The position numbers and the translations under genes are program-made. The notes below the pieces were generated by a model, which saw only the letters and a program-made list of their open reading frames with translations, had not been told where the DNA came from and did no database searches. Positions 17,045-27,910 of a stretch of DNA of 64,000 nt are shown here, one piece after another. The stretch is from Proteus vulgaris. Lineage in GTDB: Bacteria > Pseudomonadota > Gammaproteobacteria > Enterobacterales > Enterobacteriaceae. Numbering within the stretch: the first letter of the stretch is position 1; every line of letters begins with the position of its first letter. The DNA lies in contig NZ_JAEHOQ010000012.1 in the NCBI RefSeq assembly GCF_016239305.1, forward strand, positions 1 through 64,000, written 5' to 3'.

Positions 17045-17782
17045 ATGAAGTATCGCCTGTGCGGTGTTGCTCTTTCAGTCGCCTTACTTTCAGGATGTGC
17101 AAGTACCCCTAATAATGGGGAAGGGCGCTCTGACCCATTGGAAGGGTTTAACCGCCAGATGTTTGATTTTAACTACTATGTTTTAGACCCTTATATCCTA
17201 CGTCCTGTTGCTGTTGTTTGGCGCGATTATGTGCCACCACCAGCAAGAAATGGCTTATCTAATTTTCTTGGTAACTTAGAAGAGCCCGCTAGTATGCTAA
17301 ATAGTGTATTGCGTGGTGATTTTGAAAAGGGAGCAAAACATTTTGGTCGTTTTTGGATCAATACAGTCTTTGGTATGGGTGGCTTAATTGATGTTGCTGG
17401 TATGTCCAAAGAAACGATGGAAAAAGAAGTTCCAATGCGATTCGGTAGTACGTTAGGTCATTATGGTATGGATTATGGCCCTTATGTGGTTGTACCCGGC
17501 TATGGTAGCTTTACTGTCCGTGAAGAGGGTGGTGACTGGGCTGATTTAACGTATCCAATGTTGAGCTATTTAACGTTTTGGATGTCAGCGGGTAAATGGG
17601 CATTAGAAGGCATTGAAACACGCGCACAATTGCTCGATTCCGATGCGATTTTGCAAAACTCGTCTGATCCTTACTTAATGATGCGTGAAGCTTACTTTCA
17701 GAGTAATGACTTCAAAGCTGGTACGGTAAAAGAGAACCCTAACGCGAAAGCGATTGAAGATGATTTAGATTCAATTGACTAA
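17045..17782 (+). CDS. mlaA: MlaA, outer-membrane lipoprotein of phospholipid retrograde transport
   Basis: A 245-residue lipoprotein with signal peptide and lipobox LLSGC (Cys about residue 19). The MlaA/VacJ family features are visible: SDPLEGFNRQMFDFNYYVLDPYILRPVA, RFWINTVFGMGGLIDVA, and RFGSTLGHYGMDYGPYVVVPGYGSFTVRE. It sits in the outer membrane with porins and withdraws mislocalised phospholipids from the outer leaflet, passing them to MlaC and MlaFEDB. Gene order with convergent fadL matches E. coli. Confidence 0.95.
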   Translation: MKYRLCGVALSVALLSGCASTPNNGEGRSDPLEGFNRQMFDFNYYVLDPYILRPVAVVWRDYVPPPARNGLSNFLGNLEEPASMLNSVLRGDFEKGAKHFGRFWINTVFGMGGLIDVAGMSKETMEKEVPMRFGSTLGHYGMDYGPYVVVPGYGSFTVREEGGDWADLTYPMLSYLTFWMSAGKWALEGIETRAQLLDSDAILQNSSDPYLMMREAYFQSNDFKAGTVKENPNAKAIEDDLDSID

Positions 17783-17809
17783 TTTTTGTGGTTAGTTTTA
17801 TGTATAAAT

Positions 17810-17838
17810 AAAAATGGTCTTGAAAAAGACCATTTTTT
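17810..17838. terminator. Bidirectional terminator between mlaA and fadL
   Basis: AAAAATGGTCTT / AAGACCATTTTT with a 4-base loop. It has A and T runs on either side, so it can serve both convergent genes. Confidence 0.8.
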
Positions 17839-17864
17839 ATATAAAAAGCCATATAGTGCAAGAG

Positions 17865-19220
17865 TTAGAAACGATAGTTAAAGTTCATACCGTATAACCA
17901 TGCTTTACCAGATGACTCGAATTCATAAGCTGGTAATGGTAAGTCTTCGGATAATTTCTCTTTGATTGTGACTTTTTTACCATGCATGTAAGCTAAGCCA
18001 ACATCAACAGACATATCTTTGTTAAATGCATAGGTTGTACCCGCACTTAACCAGAAACGATCTTGGTCAGGAATGGAGATAGAACGTTTATCAGCAGGAA
18101 CTGGGCTATCATCAAAGGCAATACCTGTACGGAATGTCCAGTTATCATCGTGATAATAGGTTGTTCCTAATGCGACACGCCATGCATCACGAAAGCCTTC
18201 TTCTTTCTTGAATAGTTGCTGACCATCACTCTTACGTGTGGCTCTTAGCTCTTCAAATGCACTCCAGCTTGTGTAAGCGAAGTTATAGTGAACGGCCCAT
18301 TTGGGTGCTACACGGTGATAGGCTGCAAATTCCCAAATTTCAGGCAAGTTAAGATCAAGCTTACCTTTAATAGTTTCGCCGTTAGTACCAACAATTCCCA
18401 TACCTTCAAGTTGTGGGATTGAACGTAAATCACTTTGATATTCACCGTCTTTAAATTTCACTTTCACTTTAGAACGGTAAGTGAAACTAATACGGTTACC
18501 TTCGTCAAATTCATATAATAAACCGGCGTTCCAGCCAAAACCCCATGCATCCCCTTTTAATTGGGCAAAGCGATCACTTGGAGACAAACTTGATAAATAA
18601 CCGCCTAATTGCCCCATGCCTGGTTTTTGAGATAAAGCACCACCTAAAACTTTACCCGCTTCGCCAACATGACGGGTAATTTCTGCATCCGCATAAAGGG
18701 CATTTAATCCTAAGCCGACACTAAATTGATTATTAACACGATAACCTGCACTTAAGTTTAAGTTCATGGTTTTTAAATCGGTTTTACCACCGATAAGGCC
18801 TGCAGGATAATCTTTTTTAAAATCAGTCGCTAAACCAAAGTTTGTTGTGCCTGATGCACCAATCGCCCACTTATCATTAATAGGGGCAACAAAGTGGATA
18901 TTAGGGACTAATGCACTTGGTGCGATATCACCAGCATTAGTGTTAGTACCTGTAAGTGGAGATTTACCTTTAATATCGACGCTCGGGTTGATATGGATAG
19001 CACCAACAGAGAATTCAGGACGATCAAACATAGTGAGTGCAGCTGGGTTTCTGCTACCTACGCTTGCGTCATCAGCGATAACGCCTTCTCCTGAAAATGC
19101 ACGCCCTAGTGCTGAAGTAGAATATTCATTTAACTGAAAACCGGCAGCGCCTGCTTGAGAGGAGATAACACCTACCAAGGTAGCTAGTGCTGTGCGAGTA
19201 AACAGGTTTTTACGGTTCAT
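17865..19220 (-). CDS. fadL: FadL, long-chain fatty acid outer-membrane transporter
   Basis: A 451-residue outer-membrane beta-barrel. The signal peptide ends near [27 protein letters not shown], whose AGFQLNEYS start of the mature protein is typical of the FadL/Toluene_X family. The chain ends in NYRF with a terminal Phe. It takes up long-chain fatty acids for the acyl-CoA pathway, which fits fadIJ just downstream. A FadR-like site lies upstream of the start. Confidence 0.94.
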   Translation of the reverse strand: MNRKNLFTRTALATLVGVISSQAGAAGFQLNEYSTSALGRAFSGEGVIADDASVGSRNPAALTMFDRPEFSVGAIHINPSVDIKGKSPLTGTNTNAGDIAPSALVPNIHFVAPINDKWAIGASGTTNFGLATDFKKDYPAGLIGGKTDLKTMNLNLSAGYRVNNQFSVGLGLNALYADAEITRHVGEAGKVLGGALSQKPGMGQLGGYLSSLSPSDRFAQLKGDAWGFGWNAGLLYEFDEGNRISFTYRSKVKVKFKDGEYQSDLRSIPQLEGMGIVGTNGETIKGKLDLNLPEIWEFAAYHRVAPKWAVHYNFAYTSWSAFEELRATRKSDGQQLFKKEEGFRDAWRVALGTTYYHDDNWTFRTGIAFDDSPVPADKRSISIPDQDRFWLSAGTTYAFNKDMSVDVGLAYMHGKKVTIKEKLSEDLPLPAYEFESSGKAWLYGMNFNYRF

Positions 19221-19298
19221 GACCTAAACCCTCATAATTTTTTTAAGTTGTTACTTCTGATTAGAAGCGCTGGATTTTAGGTGCGGTTGTCGTTATGA

Positions 19299-19314
19299 CA
19301 AATCAGACCAGTTG
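19299..19314 (-). promoter_or_regulatory. FadR-like operator upstream of fadL
   Basis: Read on the minus strand this contains AACTGGTCTGATTTG, matching the first half (CTGGTCnGA) of the FadR consensus. It lies about 80 bases before the fadL start. Confidence 0.55.
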
Positions 19315-19320
19315 TTTAAG

Positions 19321-19564
19321 TATAAAGTTGAACACCCTAAATGTTGCAAGTATGTTTTACAAATATTGCCATTTTGATTTGATAATTGGGATTTGGTTAA
19401 CATTATTTTCACAAAATATGCCAATAAAGATGTTTTTGATTGTTAAATAAACAGAATAATCAATTAATTTTGTAAAATTGTAGAATAATTTGAGCTAAAG
19501 CAGTTTATTTTATTTTTTTGCGATTATGATAGATAATTAACATTTCTTTCGTTGGGAGACTAAA
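19321..19564. other. fadL-yfcZ divergent promoter region
   Basis: An AT-rich divergent intergenic stretch. Apart from the adjacent FadR-like site I see no distinct element. Confidence 0.4.
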
Positions 19565-19861
19565 ATGGCAGATGCAATCAATCGCTGTAGTGCAGAAGAA
19601 ACCGCTGCTTGCTGTTGTGTAGATGTGGGTACTATTATTGACAATAAAAATTGCACTGCGTCATATCAGCATGTCTTCGCTGATAAAGTAGAAGCGCAAG
19701 CAATGTTGGATCAACTCAGTGCAAAAGCACAATCTATCGCTTCAGAGCCTTGCAAAATTAATCAACAATTTGCTGATGTTGATGGTGGTGTTCAACTTAC
19801 CGCTGATTTTACATTTTCTTGTGAAGCAGAAAACCTGATCTTCCAGTTAGGATTACGCTAA
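19565..19861 (+). CDS. yfcZ: YfcZ/YiiS family protein
   Basis: A 98-residue cytosolic protein with the family features: RCSAEETAACCCVDVGTIIDN at residues 7-27 with a CCC cluster, a central helix, and a C-terminal FTFSCEAENLIFQLGLR. Function is not established. It has the same position as in E. coli, between fadL and fadI. GGGAG lies 6 bases before the ATG. Confidence 0.88.
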   Translation: MADAINRCSAEETAACCCVDVGTIIDNKNCTASYQHVFADKVEAQAMLDQLSAKAQSIASEPCKINQQFADVDGGVQLTADFTFSCEAENLIFQLGLR

Positions 19862-19883
19862 TCCGCTGAAAATAAATAGATTT

Positions 19884-19912
19884 AAGGCTGTTGAAATTCA
19901 ACAGCCTTTTTT
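19884..19912 (+). terminator. Terminator after yfcZ
   Basis: AAGGCTGTTG / CAACAGCCTT, a 10-bp stem with AAATT loop and a run of T. Confidence 0.85.
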
Positions 19913-20046
19913 ATTGTCCACTATTGTGCTTTTACCTTTTCTATCGCTATTGCTAGGTTTCAGACATTCTATCGAAATAATGCGCGCTAACTCCCACTTC
20001 TCATAAAATGATGTTTCTGATAGGTGAAATTTTTGTTAACACTATT

Positions 20047-20063
20047 ATCAGGTCAGACCTCTT
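20047..20063 (+). promoter_or_regulatory. FadR operator upstream of fadIJ
   Basis: ATCAGGTCAGACCTCTT matches the FadR consensus AnCTGGTCnGACCnGnT at all but two fixed positions and ends 34 bases before the fadI ATG. Repression by FadR is expected when acyl-CoA is scarce. Confidence 0.7.
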
Positions 20064-20096
20064 TGGTGTTAGGAACTCATTTTGTCAGGAGCCGTT

Positions 20097-21401
20097 ATGA
20101 AGTCATCAACGAACAGTGTTATGAAAGATCGCATCGCCATTGTCAGCGGACTACGCTTACCTTTTGCTAAACAAGCGACTGCGTATCGAGGAATACCTGC
20201 GGTTGAATTAGGGCGTTCAGTGGTTCAAGAATTAGTGACTCGCAATGAAATTCCTCCCGAAATTATTGATCAACTTGTTTTTGGACAAGTCGTACAAATG
20301 CCTGAAGCTCCCAATATTGCCAGAGAAATTGTGCTCGGTGCTGGCTTAAGTGTAAAAACAGACGCTTACAGCGTTACAAGAGCATGTGCAACGAGTTTTC
20401 AAGCGATTGCAAATGTTGCTGAAAGCATGATGGCAGGGCATGTCTCTGTCGGTATTGCTGGTGGCGCAGATTCATCATCTGTTTTACCTATTGGTGTTAG
20501 TAAAAAATTAGCGGATGTGTTGCTAAGTCTTAATAAAGCAAAATCATTAGGCCAGCGTTTAAGTTACTTAAGTCAACTACGGTTTCGTGATCTTCTTCCT
20601 GTCGCCCCTGCTGTGGCTGAGTATTCAACCGGATTACGTATGGGAGATACCGCTGAGCAAATGGCAAAGACTTATCATATTTCCAGAGTTGCTCAAGATG
20701 AGCTAGCACATCGCTCTCATCAATTAGCAACTAAAGCATGGGAAATGGGAAAACTAGATAATGAAGTGATGACCGCTTTTTTCCCTCCTTACAAAGAAGG
20801 TTTTCATCAAGATAACAATATTCGTAAAAATTCAGTTCTTGATTCTTACGCGAAGTTAAAACCTGCTTTTGATCGTCGCCATGGTAGCGTCACTGCTGCA
20901 AACAGTACGCCATTAACAGATGGTGCGGCCGCAGTATTAATGATGAAAGAATCAGTTGCGAAAAGCTTAGGTTATCAACCTCTTGGTTATCTACGTAGTT
21001 ATGCGTTTACAGCAACAGATGTCTGGAAAGATATGTTATTGGGACCTTCATATGCGACGCCAATTGCGCTTTCTCGCGCAGGTCTCTCTTTGAGTGATCT
21101 AACGTTAATTGATATGCATGAAGCTTTTGCTGCACAAACGTTGAGTAATTTGACGTTATTTGCGAGTGAACGATTTGCTAAAGAGCAATTAGGATTATCC
21201 AAGGCAATTGGAGACGTGGATATGGATAAGTTTAATGTGCTTGGTGGTTCTATTGCTTATGGACACCCGTTTGCGGCGACTGGTGCAAGAATGGTAACAC
21301 AGACGCTCCATGAGCTTAAACGCCGAGGTGGTGGGTTTGGGTTAACGACCGCATGTGCGGCGGGTGGATTAGGTGCAGCGATGATTTTGGAGGTGGAATA
21401 A
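20097..21401 (+). CDS. fadI: FadI, 3-ketoacyl-CoA thiolase (anaerobic beta-oxidation)
   Basis: A 434-residue thiolase. The nucleophile Cys is in [12 protein letters not shown], the conserved His in [28 protein letters not shown] is present, and the C-terminal Cys is in [10 protein letters not shown]. It cleaves 3-ketoacyl-CoA to acetyl-CoA and a shortened acyl-CoA and forms the FadIJ complex with the next gene. The ATG at 20097 is chosen: it has CAGGAG 5 bases upstream and gives a length like E. coli FadI (436); a TTG at 20082 is in frame. Its stop overlaps the fadJ ATG (TAATG). Confidence 0.94.
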   Translation: MKSSTNSVMKDRIAIVSGLRLPFAKQATAYRGIPAVELGRSVVQELVTRNEIPPEIIDQLVFGQVVQMPEAPNIAREIVLGAGLSVKTDAYSVTRACATSFQAIANVAESMMAGHVSVGIAGGADSSSVLPIGVSKKLADVLLSLNKAKSLGQRLSYLSQLRFRDLLPVAPAVAEYSTGLRMGDTAEQMAKTYHISRVAQDELAHRSHQLATKAWEMGKLDNEVMTAFFPPYKEGFHQDNNIRKNSVLDSYAKLKPAFDRRHGSVTAANSTPLTDGAAAVLMMKESVAKSLGYQPLGYLRSYAFTATDVWKDMLLGPSYATPIALSRAGLSLSDLTLIDMHEAFAAQTLSNLTLFASERFAKEQLGLSKAIGDVDMDKFNVLGGSIAYGHPFAATGARMVTQTLHELKRRGGGFGLTTACAAGGLGAAMILEVE

Positions 21402-23557
21402 TGGAACAACAAACAACACTAGAAAAATCTTCTGTTTTCCAATTTTCAGTTCGTAACGATAAAGTCGGCGTAATAACCATTGATGTTATTGGCGAAAAAG
21501 TGAATACCTTAAAAGCTGAATTTGTACAGCAGTTCCAAGATGTTTTGAAACAAGCGCAGCAACATTCTGGTGTAAAAGGATTAATTATCACATCAGGTAA
21601 GGCAGATAGTTTTATTGCTGGCGCTGATATCTCAATGATTGCGGGTTGCAAAACAAAAGAAGAAGCAAGCGCACTCGCAAAAGCAGGGCAAGATCTTTTT
21701 ACCCAACTCGAAAATTATCCATTACCTGTTGTTGCTGCTATCAATGGCGCATGTCTTGGTGGGGGGCTTGAATTAGCATTGGCCTGCCATGGACGAATTT
21801 GTTCTGATAATAACAAAACGCGTTTAGGACTTCCTGAAGTGCAACTTGGATTATTGCCCGGTTCTGGGGGAACTCAGCGTTTACCTCGTCTTATTGGTGT
21901 AACGTCGGCATTAGATTTAATTTTAACGGGTAGACAAATCAATGCTAAACGAGCGTTAAAATTAGGCCTTGTTAATGATGTTGTTTCACAAGATATATTA
22001 TTAAATGTTGCAGCAAAATGGATTTTATCGGGTAAAAAAGAGCAGAAAAAACATTCAATCATGGATCGTTTCTGGGCAAATACCACATTAGGAAGGAATA
22101 TACTTTTTGGGCAAGCGAAAAAACGCGCATTAGCTAAGACAAAAGGGCATTATCCCGCAGTTGAACGTATTTTACATGTAATAGAACGAGGCCTTGAAAA
22201 AGATATTCAAACAGGGTTTAAAGAAGAGGCGAATATTTTTGGTGAGTTAGCGATGACACCTGTTTCATCGTCGTTAAGACACCTCTTTTTTGCTTCTACA
22301 GCACTTAAAAATGAGACAGGATCATCTGAAAAGCCAGATAGTTTGCATCACATCGGTATTTTAGGTGGGGGATTAATGGGGGGAGGTATTGCTTTTGTTA
22401 CTGCCACAAAGGGCAATTTACCTGTAAGGATCAAAGATATTAGTGATAAGGGAATTGCTCAAGCCTTAAATTATAGTTGGAAAGCGCTTTCGGCCAAGGT
22501 TAGCAAAAAAAGATTACCTGTGCGTGAACGCCAACGCCAAATGAGCTTACTTTCTGGTACATTGGATTACAGTGGTTTTCATCAATCTAACATTATTGTT
22601 GAAGCGGTTTTTGAAGATCTCGCTTTAAAACAGAAAATGGTGGCAGATATTGAAGATGTGGGTAAAGGTAAAATTATTTTTGCATCTAACACCTCTTCAT
22701 CACCTATTCATAAAATTGCAGAAACAGCGAAATACCCAGAAAAAGTGATCGGGCTTCACTATTTTAGCCCCGTAGAAAAAATGCCATTAGTTGAAGTTAT
22801 TCCGCATGAAAATACTAACGAAAAAACGATTGCAACAACGGTGGCGTTCGCTAAAAAGCAAGGTAAGGTCGCGATAGTTGTAGGTGATAAACCCGGATTC
22901 TATGTTAATCGTATTCTTGCCCCTTATATTAGTGAAGCATTGACGTGTTTAGTACAAGGTGAACCGATTGAAAATATTGATAAAGCACTCGTTCAGTTTG
23001 GTTTTCCTGTCGGGCCTATTCAGTTATTGGATGAAGTTGGTATTGATATTGGTACAAAAATAACACCGATATTGGTGAATGCATTTGGTGATCGATTTGC
23101 GTCACCACCAGCTGTTGATGTCATTATTGCTGATGATAGAAAAGGGCGTAAAAATGGCAGAGGTTTTTACCTTTATACAAAACATGTTATGCCTTTTTCA
23201 TTTGGCAAAAATAAAAAACAGCCCGACCCTGCTATTTATCGTCTTTTACAGATTAAACCCAAAAGCCAATTATCTTCCTCTGAAATTACCGAGCGTTGTT
23301 TATTATTAATGCTAAATGAAGCAGTTCGCTGTTTAGATGAAAATATTATAAAACAACCGCGTGACGGTGATATTGGTGCTGTTTTTGGTATCGGTTTTCC
23401 TCCTTTCTTTGGTGGGCCTTTCCGTTATATGGATAGCATGGGAACGACAAAAGTAGCAGAAAAACTTAATCAACTTGCTGATAAATATGGCGAAAAATAT
23501 CGTCCTTGTGAACGATTAGTTGAAATGGCTAAACGAAATGAACGTTTTTATGACTAA
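21401..23557 (+). CDS. fadJ: FadJ, fatty acid oxidation complex alpha subunit
   Basis: A 718-residue multifunctional enzyme. The N-terminal half is an enoyl-CoA hydratase/isomerase ([37 protein letters not shown]). From about residue 300 it is an NAD-dependent 3-hydroxyacyl-CoA dehydrogenase ([30 protein letters not shown]), ending with the second C-terminal 3HCDH domain. It partners FadI. The ATG at 21401 overlaps the fadI stop and has GGAGG upstream. Confidence 0.94.
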   Translation: MEQQTTLEKSSVFQFSVRNDKVGVITIDVIGEKVNTLKAEFVQQFQDVLKQAQQHSGVKGLIITSGKADSFIAGADISMIAGCKTKEEASALAKAGQDLFTQLENYPLPVVAAINGACLGGGLELALACHGRICSDNNKTRLGLPEVQLGLLPGSGGTQRLPRLIGVTSALDLILTGRQINAKRALKLGLVNDVVSQDILLNVAAKWILSGKKEQKKHSIMDRFWANTTLGRNILFGQAKKRALAKTKGHYPAVERILHVIERGLEKDIQTGFKEEANIFGELAMTPVSSSLRHLFFASTALKNETGSSEKPDSLHHIGILGGGLMGGGIAFVTATKGNLPVRIKDISDKGIAQALNYSWKALSAKVSKKRLPVRERQRQMSLLSGTLDYSGFHQSNIIVEAVFEDLALKQKMVADIEDVGKGKIIFASNTSSSPIHKIAETAKYPEKVIGLHYFSPVEKMPLVEVIPHENTNEKTIATTVAFAKKQGKVAIVVGDKPGFYVNRILAPYISEALTCLVQGEPIENIDKALVQFGFPVGPIQLLDEVGIDIGTKITPILVNAFGDRFASPPAVDVIIADDRKGRKNGRGFYLYTKHVMPFSFGKNKKQPDPAIYRLLQIKPKSQLSSSEITERCLLLMLNEAVRCLDENIIKQPRDGDIGAVFGIGFPPFFGGPFRYMDSMGTTKVAEKLNQLADKYGEKYRPCERLVEMAKRNERFYD

Positions 23558-23607
23558 TTAAACCTCTATACCATTGCGTTTTCCTTTTGTGACACTTGTT
23601 TTAATTG

Positions 23608-23629
23608 AGGCGCTTAGGCGCCTTTTTTC
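23608..23629 (+). terminator. Terminator of fadIJ
   Basis: AGGCGC / GCGCCT with a TTAG loop and T6. Confidence 0.8.
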
Positions 23630-23948
23630 TTGTAGTTTTTGCGTCAGATTAATAATTGATGAATTTTTAATGGAAAAAGAGGTCGAAAGTGTTAATGATA
23701 GCCAGATATGGCAATATAGTTATTTGAAAATATATTTAAAAATGAAGTTTTTAAAAATAAAATCCTGAAAAATGACATGAATTTTGTAAAACAATGGCAT
23801 GATTTCAAATAGGTGAATTATGCAATTGCAATTAGGACATTGACGATTTGATATAAGAATATATTAATTTTATCTTGATTAGATTAACTCTCTTAAAAAC
23901 GTCAATGTCAGTAATATACAAAAAATAAAATAGGTTTAATAATTTACT
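23630..23948. other. Intergenic region before sixA
   Basis: About 320 AT-rich bases; no feature beyond an expected sixA promoter that I cannot place exactly. A 64-codon frame starting at 23574 overlaps the fadIJ terminator and lacks support, so it is not called. Confidence 0.4.
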
Positions 23949-24422
23949 ATGCAAATTTTTATTATGCGCCACGGAGAAGCGGCACTTGATGCAGCAAGCG
24001 ACGCACTTCGACCACTGACAGAGCGTGGAAGAAGTGAATCAATAAAAATGGCTGAATGGATGACAACGCAAGGACATACAATCGATTATGTTTTAGTTAG
24101 CCCTTATTTACGAGCTCAACAAACATTAGAGGTTGTAACAACAGATTTGGCGCTACCAAGCAAAATAGAAATAGATGAGGGGCTTATTCCTGGTGGTAAT
24201 CCGTCACATATTGCACATTATTTACGTGCTTTAGGGGATACGGGATATCAAAATGTTTTGGTTATATCTCATTTGCCTTTAGTCGGCTATGTTGTGGCTG
24301 AACTGTGCCCTGCAGTGTGTGCGCCTATGTTTTCAACATCAACGATAGCTTGTGTCGATTTTGATTTGTCAAAAGGTGCTGGAGAGTTGCTATGGCAAGT
24401 CTCACCCTCAACATTAAAATAA
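23949..24422 (+). CDS. sixA: SixA phosphohistidine phosphatase
   Basis: A 157-residue histidine phosphatase superfamily member. The catalytic MRHGEA motif is at residues 6-11, and VLVSPYLRAQQT carries the second Arg. ISHLPLVG holds the second catalytic His. In E. coli SixA removes phosphate from histidine of phosphorelay HPt domains and of the nitrogen PTS protein NPr. The location between fadJ and smrB matches E. coli. Confidence 0.93.
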   Translation: MQIFIMRHGEAALDAASDALRPLTERGRSESIKMAEWMTTQGHTIDYVLVSPYLRAQQTLEVVTTDLALPSKIEIDEGLIPGGNPSHIAHYLRALGDTGYQNVLVISHLPLVGYVVAELCPAVCAPMFSTSTIACVDFDLSKGAGELLWQVSPSTLK

Positions 24423-24448
24423 ATTAGTTCAATAAAAATAATTAACAC

Positions 24449-24474
24449 CTTATTTCACCATTCGGGTGATTTAA
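24449..24474. terminator. Hairpin between convergent sixA and smrB
   Basis: ATTTCACC-ATTC-GGGTGATTT can fold in both orientations and lies between the two convergent stop codons. Confidence 0.4.
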
Positions 24475-24501
24475 GGGTTAATGCTTGAGATAACTGATAT
24501 A

Positions 24502-25044
24502 TCAACGACGGGCAATATCATCATTTTCGACTAACACTAATAACGCCGCATCACCTCCCCATTCTTTTGAGGCTTGATGGAACGCAATGACATCTGGGTG
24601 CTGTGCTAACCAAAGTGGTGTTTGTTGTTTTAAAATATGTTTGCCATGCCCATGCATAATACAAGCACAGTAAACGTGCTCTCGCCTACAAGCTGCAATC
24701 AAAGCACCAATCTCTTGTTTTGCAATTAATTGTGTTAAACCATGTAAGTCTAGAAAAAACTCAGGAACATAATCGCCACGACGTAGTTTTTTCAACTCAT
24801 AAGCATTTGCGCCTTCTCTTAAGTAGCGCATTGGGCCTTCTGTCGCTAAATTAGGTTGAAATTCATCAGAAAAATAATATGAAGCATCAACTTGCTCTTG
24901 TTGCAGACGTTCAATGGCGTAGTGTGTCACTTTTTTGCGTTTTGGCGAGTGAAGTATTTTATCTTGAGGTAATTTTTTTGTACCTTTTATCACTTCCTGA
25001 AATAACTCAATTTCAGAAGGTGGTAGTGAAAATTTTTTATTCAT
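24502..25044 (-). CDS. smrB: SmrB, ribosome-collision mRNA endonuclease
   Basis: A 180-residue protein with a C-terminal Smr domain: LDLHGLT at about residue 99, [10 protein letters not shown], and [14 protein letters not shown]. The N-terminal region carries the [20 protein letters not shown] helix used for ribosome binding in the E. coli protein. SmrB cuts mRNA between collided ribosomes and allows tmRNA rescue. It is transcribed divergently from prmB as in E. coli, though separated here by about 590 bases. Confidence 0.93.
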   Translation of the reverse strand: MNKKFSLPPSEIELFQEVIKGTKKLPQDKILHSPKRKKVTHYAIERLQQEQVDASYYFSDEFQPNLATEGPMRYLREGANAYELKKLRRGDYVPEFFLDLHGLTQLIAKQEIGALIAACRREHVYCACIMHGHGKHILKQQTPLWLAQHPDVIAFHQASKEWGGDAALLVLVENDDIARR

Positions 25045-25140
25045 TTTTTATGATTCTTCATAGTGTTACTGTTTTTATAAGGCAATAGTACATGAAATAG
25101 TGTCAGAGATAAAAAAGTATAGGCTATAAATTTGGCATAA

Positions 25141-25166
25141 AAAAGGCAGGGTATCTACCCTGCCGA
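25141..25166 (-). terminator. Orphan minus-strand terminator
   Basis: GGCAGGGT / ACCCTGCC, an 8-bp GC-rich stem with a 4-base loop, followed by six T on the minus strand. It lies about 100 bases upstream of the smrB start codon, so it is not a terminator of smrB; it ends some transcript from the smrB-prmB gap. Confidence 0.75.
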
Positions 25167-25633
25167 AATAGTCACATAGCTAGCAAATACGAGGTGATTA
25201 ATAAGTTCTTTGCTCGGAATATCTGTGGAACATAAACCTTTCTATATCTTAAGCTTGCGGTAAAACTACAATAAAAAGATATCAAAAAGAGTCTTCAAAA
25301 ATTATGTATTTGTTTTCAAGTGACTGCATATTGAATGAAAAAATATCTCTAGGCGCATATTGGTATACAGTTAATTCTTTCATGTATTAAGTATGGCTTA
25401 GTTTTATTTCATTGCTAATGAAAGTTAAATTAAAAGTATAAAATATCAAATTCTAATTTTAAGTAGATCGTATGTTTTGTCTTTCATTCTATGACTGAAG
25501 TATAAAACCATAATAAGTGTGTAGGTATAAGGAGTGGTGATAACGTTGTTATGTTTTTTTACGGTTTCCCGCTGATTTATCACCATCTTCATGGCAAACT
25601 ACAGACTTTCTATTTCTTCAGAGGACAACCATT
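25147..25633 (-). ncRNA. Candidate small transcript on the minus strand upstream of prmB
   Basis: A strong minus-strand terminator (GGCAGGGT-loop-ACCCTGCC then TTTTTT, 25141-25166) has no annotated gene feeding it. Upstream on that strand is a possible promoter (TTGTAG, 17 bases, GATATA; near 25240-25272), then a short frame of 11 codons (MFHRYSEQRTY) behind AAAGG. This suggests an sRNA or a tiny ORF of roughly 80-120 bases ending at the terminator. The exact 5' end is unknown; the interval given is the whole gap. Confidence 0.35.
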
Positions 25634-26566
25634 TTGGATATAACACTAAAAGAGGAAGCAGTTGCTGATTTAAGCACTATCCTAGATATGCTACGTTGGG
25701 CTATGAGTCAGTTTAATTCATCTGACATTTATTATGGTCATGGCACAGATAATGCTTGGGATGAAGCATTACAGCTTGTATTACCAACCATTGCACTTCC
25801 TTTAGATATTCCAGATGCGCTGTTATCGACCAAATTAACAACCTCTGAAAAAATGGAAATCATTACACTGATTGAAAGTCGAATTGAGGAAAAGATCCCT
25901 GTTCCTTATTTAACTCATCGAGCTTGGTTCTGCGGTCATGAATTTTATGTTGATGAACGAGTGCTTATTCCTCGTTCCCCAATTGGTGAATTAATTAATA
26001 ACCATTTTGATGGCTTAATTCAGCAAGAACCAACACGTATTCTTGATTTATGTACCGGAAGTGGTTGTATCGCCATTGCATGTGCTCATGAATTTGAAAA
26101 TGCGGAAGTAGATGCGGTTGATATTTCTGTAGATGCTCTGGAAGTAGCAGAATTTAATATTGAAAACCATGGCCTAGCTCATCGTGTTTACCCAATGCAA
26201 TCTGATTTATTTAACGCTATTGTGCCAACGCCTTACGATATTATTGTGACAAATCCGCCTTATGTTGATGTTGAAGATATGGGCGATTTACCAGATGAAT
26301 ACCAAGTTGAACCAGAATTAGCGTTGGCATCAGGTATTGATGGTCTTGATATTACACGTCAAATTTTACTAAAAGCCCCTGAATATTTAAGTGAAAAAGG
26401 TGTTCTTGTGTGTGAAGTGGGAAACAGTATGGTTCATCTTATCGAACAATTCCCAGCCGTTCCGTTTACATGGCTTGAGTTTGATAATGGTGGGCTTGGT
26501 GTCTTTATGCTGACCCGCGAACAGCTTGTTGAGCACTCACACTGTTTTTCTAGTGATAATCGTTGA
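25634..26566 (+). CDS. prmB: PrmB, ribosomal protein L3 (uL3) glutamine methyltransferase
   Basis: A 310-residue SAM-dependent methyltransferase, the same length as E. coli PrmB. The SAM loop is [14 protein letters not shown] and the NPPY catalytic motif is in VTNPPYVD. It methylates the glutamine of the GGQ-like site in uL3. The start codon is TTG with AGAGGA 9 bases upstream; alignment with the E. coli N-terminus (MDKIFVDEAV) supports it. aroC follows in the same direction. Confidence 0.94.
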   Translation: MDITLKEEAVADLSTILDMLRWAMSQFNSSDIYYGHGTDNAWDEALQLVLPTIALPLDIPDALLSTKLTTSEKMEIITLIESRIEEKIPVPYLTHRAWFCGHEFYVDERVLIPRSPIGELINNHFDGLIQQEPTRILDLCTGSGCIAIACAHEFENAEVDAVDISVDALEVAEFNIENHGLAHRVYPMQSDLFNAIVPTPYDIIVTNPPYVDVEDMGDLPDEYQVEPELALASGIDGLDITRQILLKAPEYLSEKGVLVCEVGNSMVHLIEQFPAVPFTWLEFDNGGLGVFMLTREQLVEHSHCFSSDNR

Positions 26567-26650
26567 TGTAACAGCAATGAGACGGTAGATTGTTATTTAT
26601 TGCAAATAACATATTGATAACATCACACAGTAAAAGATAGGAATAAAGGG

Positions 26651-27736
26651 ATGGCAGGAAACAGTATCGGACAATTATTCAGAGTGACGACTTTCGGTGA
26701 GTCTCATGGTGTTGCATTAGGTTGTATTGTTGATGGTGTACCTCCTGGATTGCCTTTAACAGAAGCCGATTTACAAATTGATTTAGATAGACGTAGACCT
26801 GGAACTTCACGTTATACCACGCAACGTCGTGAGCCTGATCAAGTTCGTATTTTATCGGGTGTATTTAATGGCGTCACAACGGGTACTAGCATCGGTTTGT
26901 TGATTGAAAACACCGATCAACGTTCTCAAGACTACAGTGAAATCAAAGATGTTTTTCGCCCAGGTCATGCTGATTACACCTACGAACAAAAATATGGTTT
27001 ACGTGATTATCGTGGTGGTGGACGCTCTTCTGCTCGTGAAACAGCAATGCGTGTTGCCGCAGGTGCAATTGCAAAAAAATACCTAAAAGAGAAATTGGGT
27101 ATCGAAGTTCGAGGTTACCTTTCTCAATTGGGGCCAATTACGTGTGATCTTGTTGATTGGTCTATTGTCGAAAGCAATCCGTTTTTCTGTCCTGATCCTT
27201 CGCGTTTAGATGCACTTGATGAATATATGCGTGCACTTAAAAAAGAAGGCAATTCCATTGGTGCCAAAGTCACAGTTGTTGCACAAGGCGTACCTGCTGG
27301 ATTTGGTGAACCTGTCTTTGATCGATTAGATGCCGATTTAGCACATGCTTTGATGAGTATTAACGCTGTTAAAGGTATTGAAATTGGGGATGGTTTTGGT
27401 GTTGTAACACTAAAAGGCACAGAGAATCGAGATGAAATCACCAAGAATGGTTTTACTAGTAATCATGCGGGGGGGGTTTTAGGTGGAATTAGCAGTGGTC
27501 AGCCTATTGTTGCGCATATTGCATTAAAACCAACCTCTAGCATCACGATTGCAGGCAAAACAATTAATCGTGACGGTGAAGAAGTCGATATGATAACTAA
27601 AGGGCGTCACGATCCTTGTGTGGGAATACGCGCTATTCCAATCGCAGAAGCGATGATGGCGATTGTATTACTCGATCATGCATTGCGTCAGCGTGGTCAG
27701 TGTGGTGATGTCGAACCACCTTTAATGCAATGGTAA
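26651..27736 (+). CDS. aroC: AroC, chorismate synthase
   Basis: A 361-residue enzyme with the family signatures [18 protein letters not shown] at the start, [29 protein letters not shown], and [11 protein letters not shown]-like [11 protein letters not shown] near the C-terminus. It converts EPSP to chorismate using reduced FMN. The length is that of the E. coli enzyme. Confidence 0.96.
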   Translation: MAGNSIGQLFRVTTFGESHGVALGCIVDGVPPGLPLTEADLQIDLDRRRPGTSRYTTQRREPDQVRILSGVFNGVTTGTSIGLLIENTDQRSQDYSEIKDVFRPGHADYTYEQKYGLRDYRGGGRSSARETAMRVAAGAIAKKYLKEKLGIEVRGYLSQLGPITCDLVDWSIVESNPFFCPDPSRLDALDEYMRALKKEGNSIGAKVTVVAQGVPAGFGEPVFDRLDADLAHALMSINAVKGIEIGDGFGVVTLKGTENRDEITKNGFTSNHAGGVLGGISSGQPIVAHIALKPTSSITIAGKTINRDGEEVDMITKGRHDPCVGIRAIPIAEAMMAIVLLDHALRQRGQCGDVEPPLMQW

Positions 27737-27783
27737 TCATTCTACATCAATAATGTAATTAATAAGCTGTAGTAAGTTTGATG

Positions 27784-27817
27784 TTAGGCTTTAAAGGTGT
27801 GAGCGCCTAATTTTATT
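27784..27817 (+). terminator. Weak hairpin after aroC
   Basis: TTAGGC / GCCTAA flank a 15-base loop and are followed by TTTTATT. Confidence 0.35.
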
Positions 27818-27910
27818 ATGCTCAGACCGTGTTGCTGCCACTCTCTTCAAAATAAATAAACGAAAGAAACAGCAACACGTCCTTTCATTTCTGATAATTC
27901 GGATAGATAA

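Noticed and set aside
23574-23768. 64-codon frame after fadJ
   Set aside because: It runs through the fadIJ terminator and has no recognisable features.
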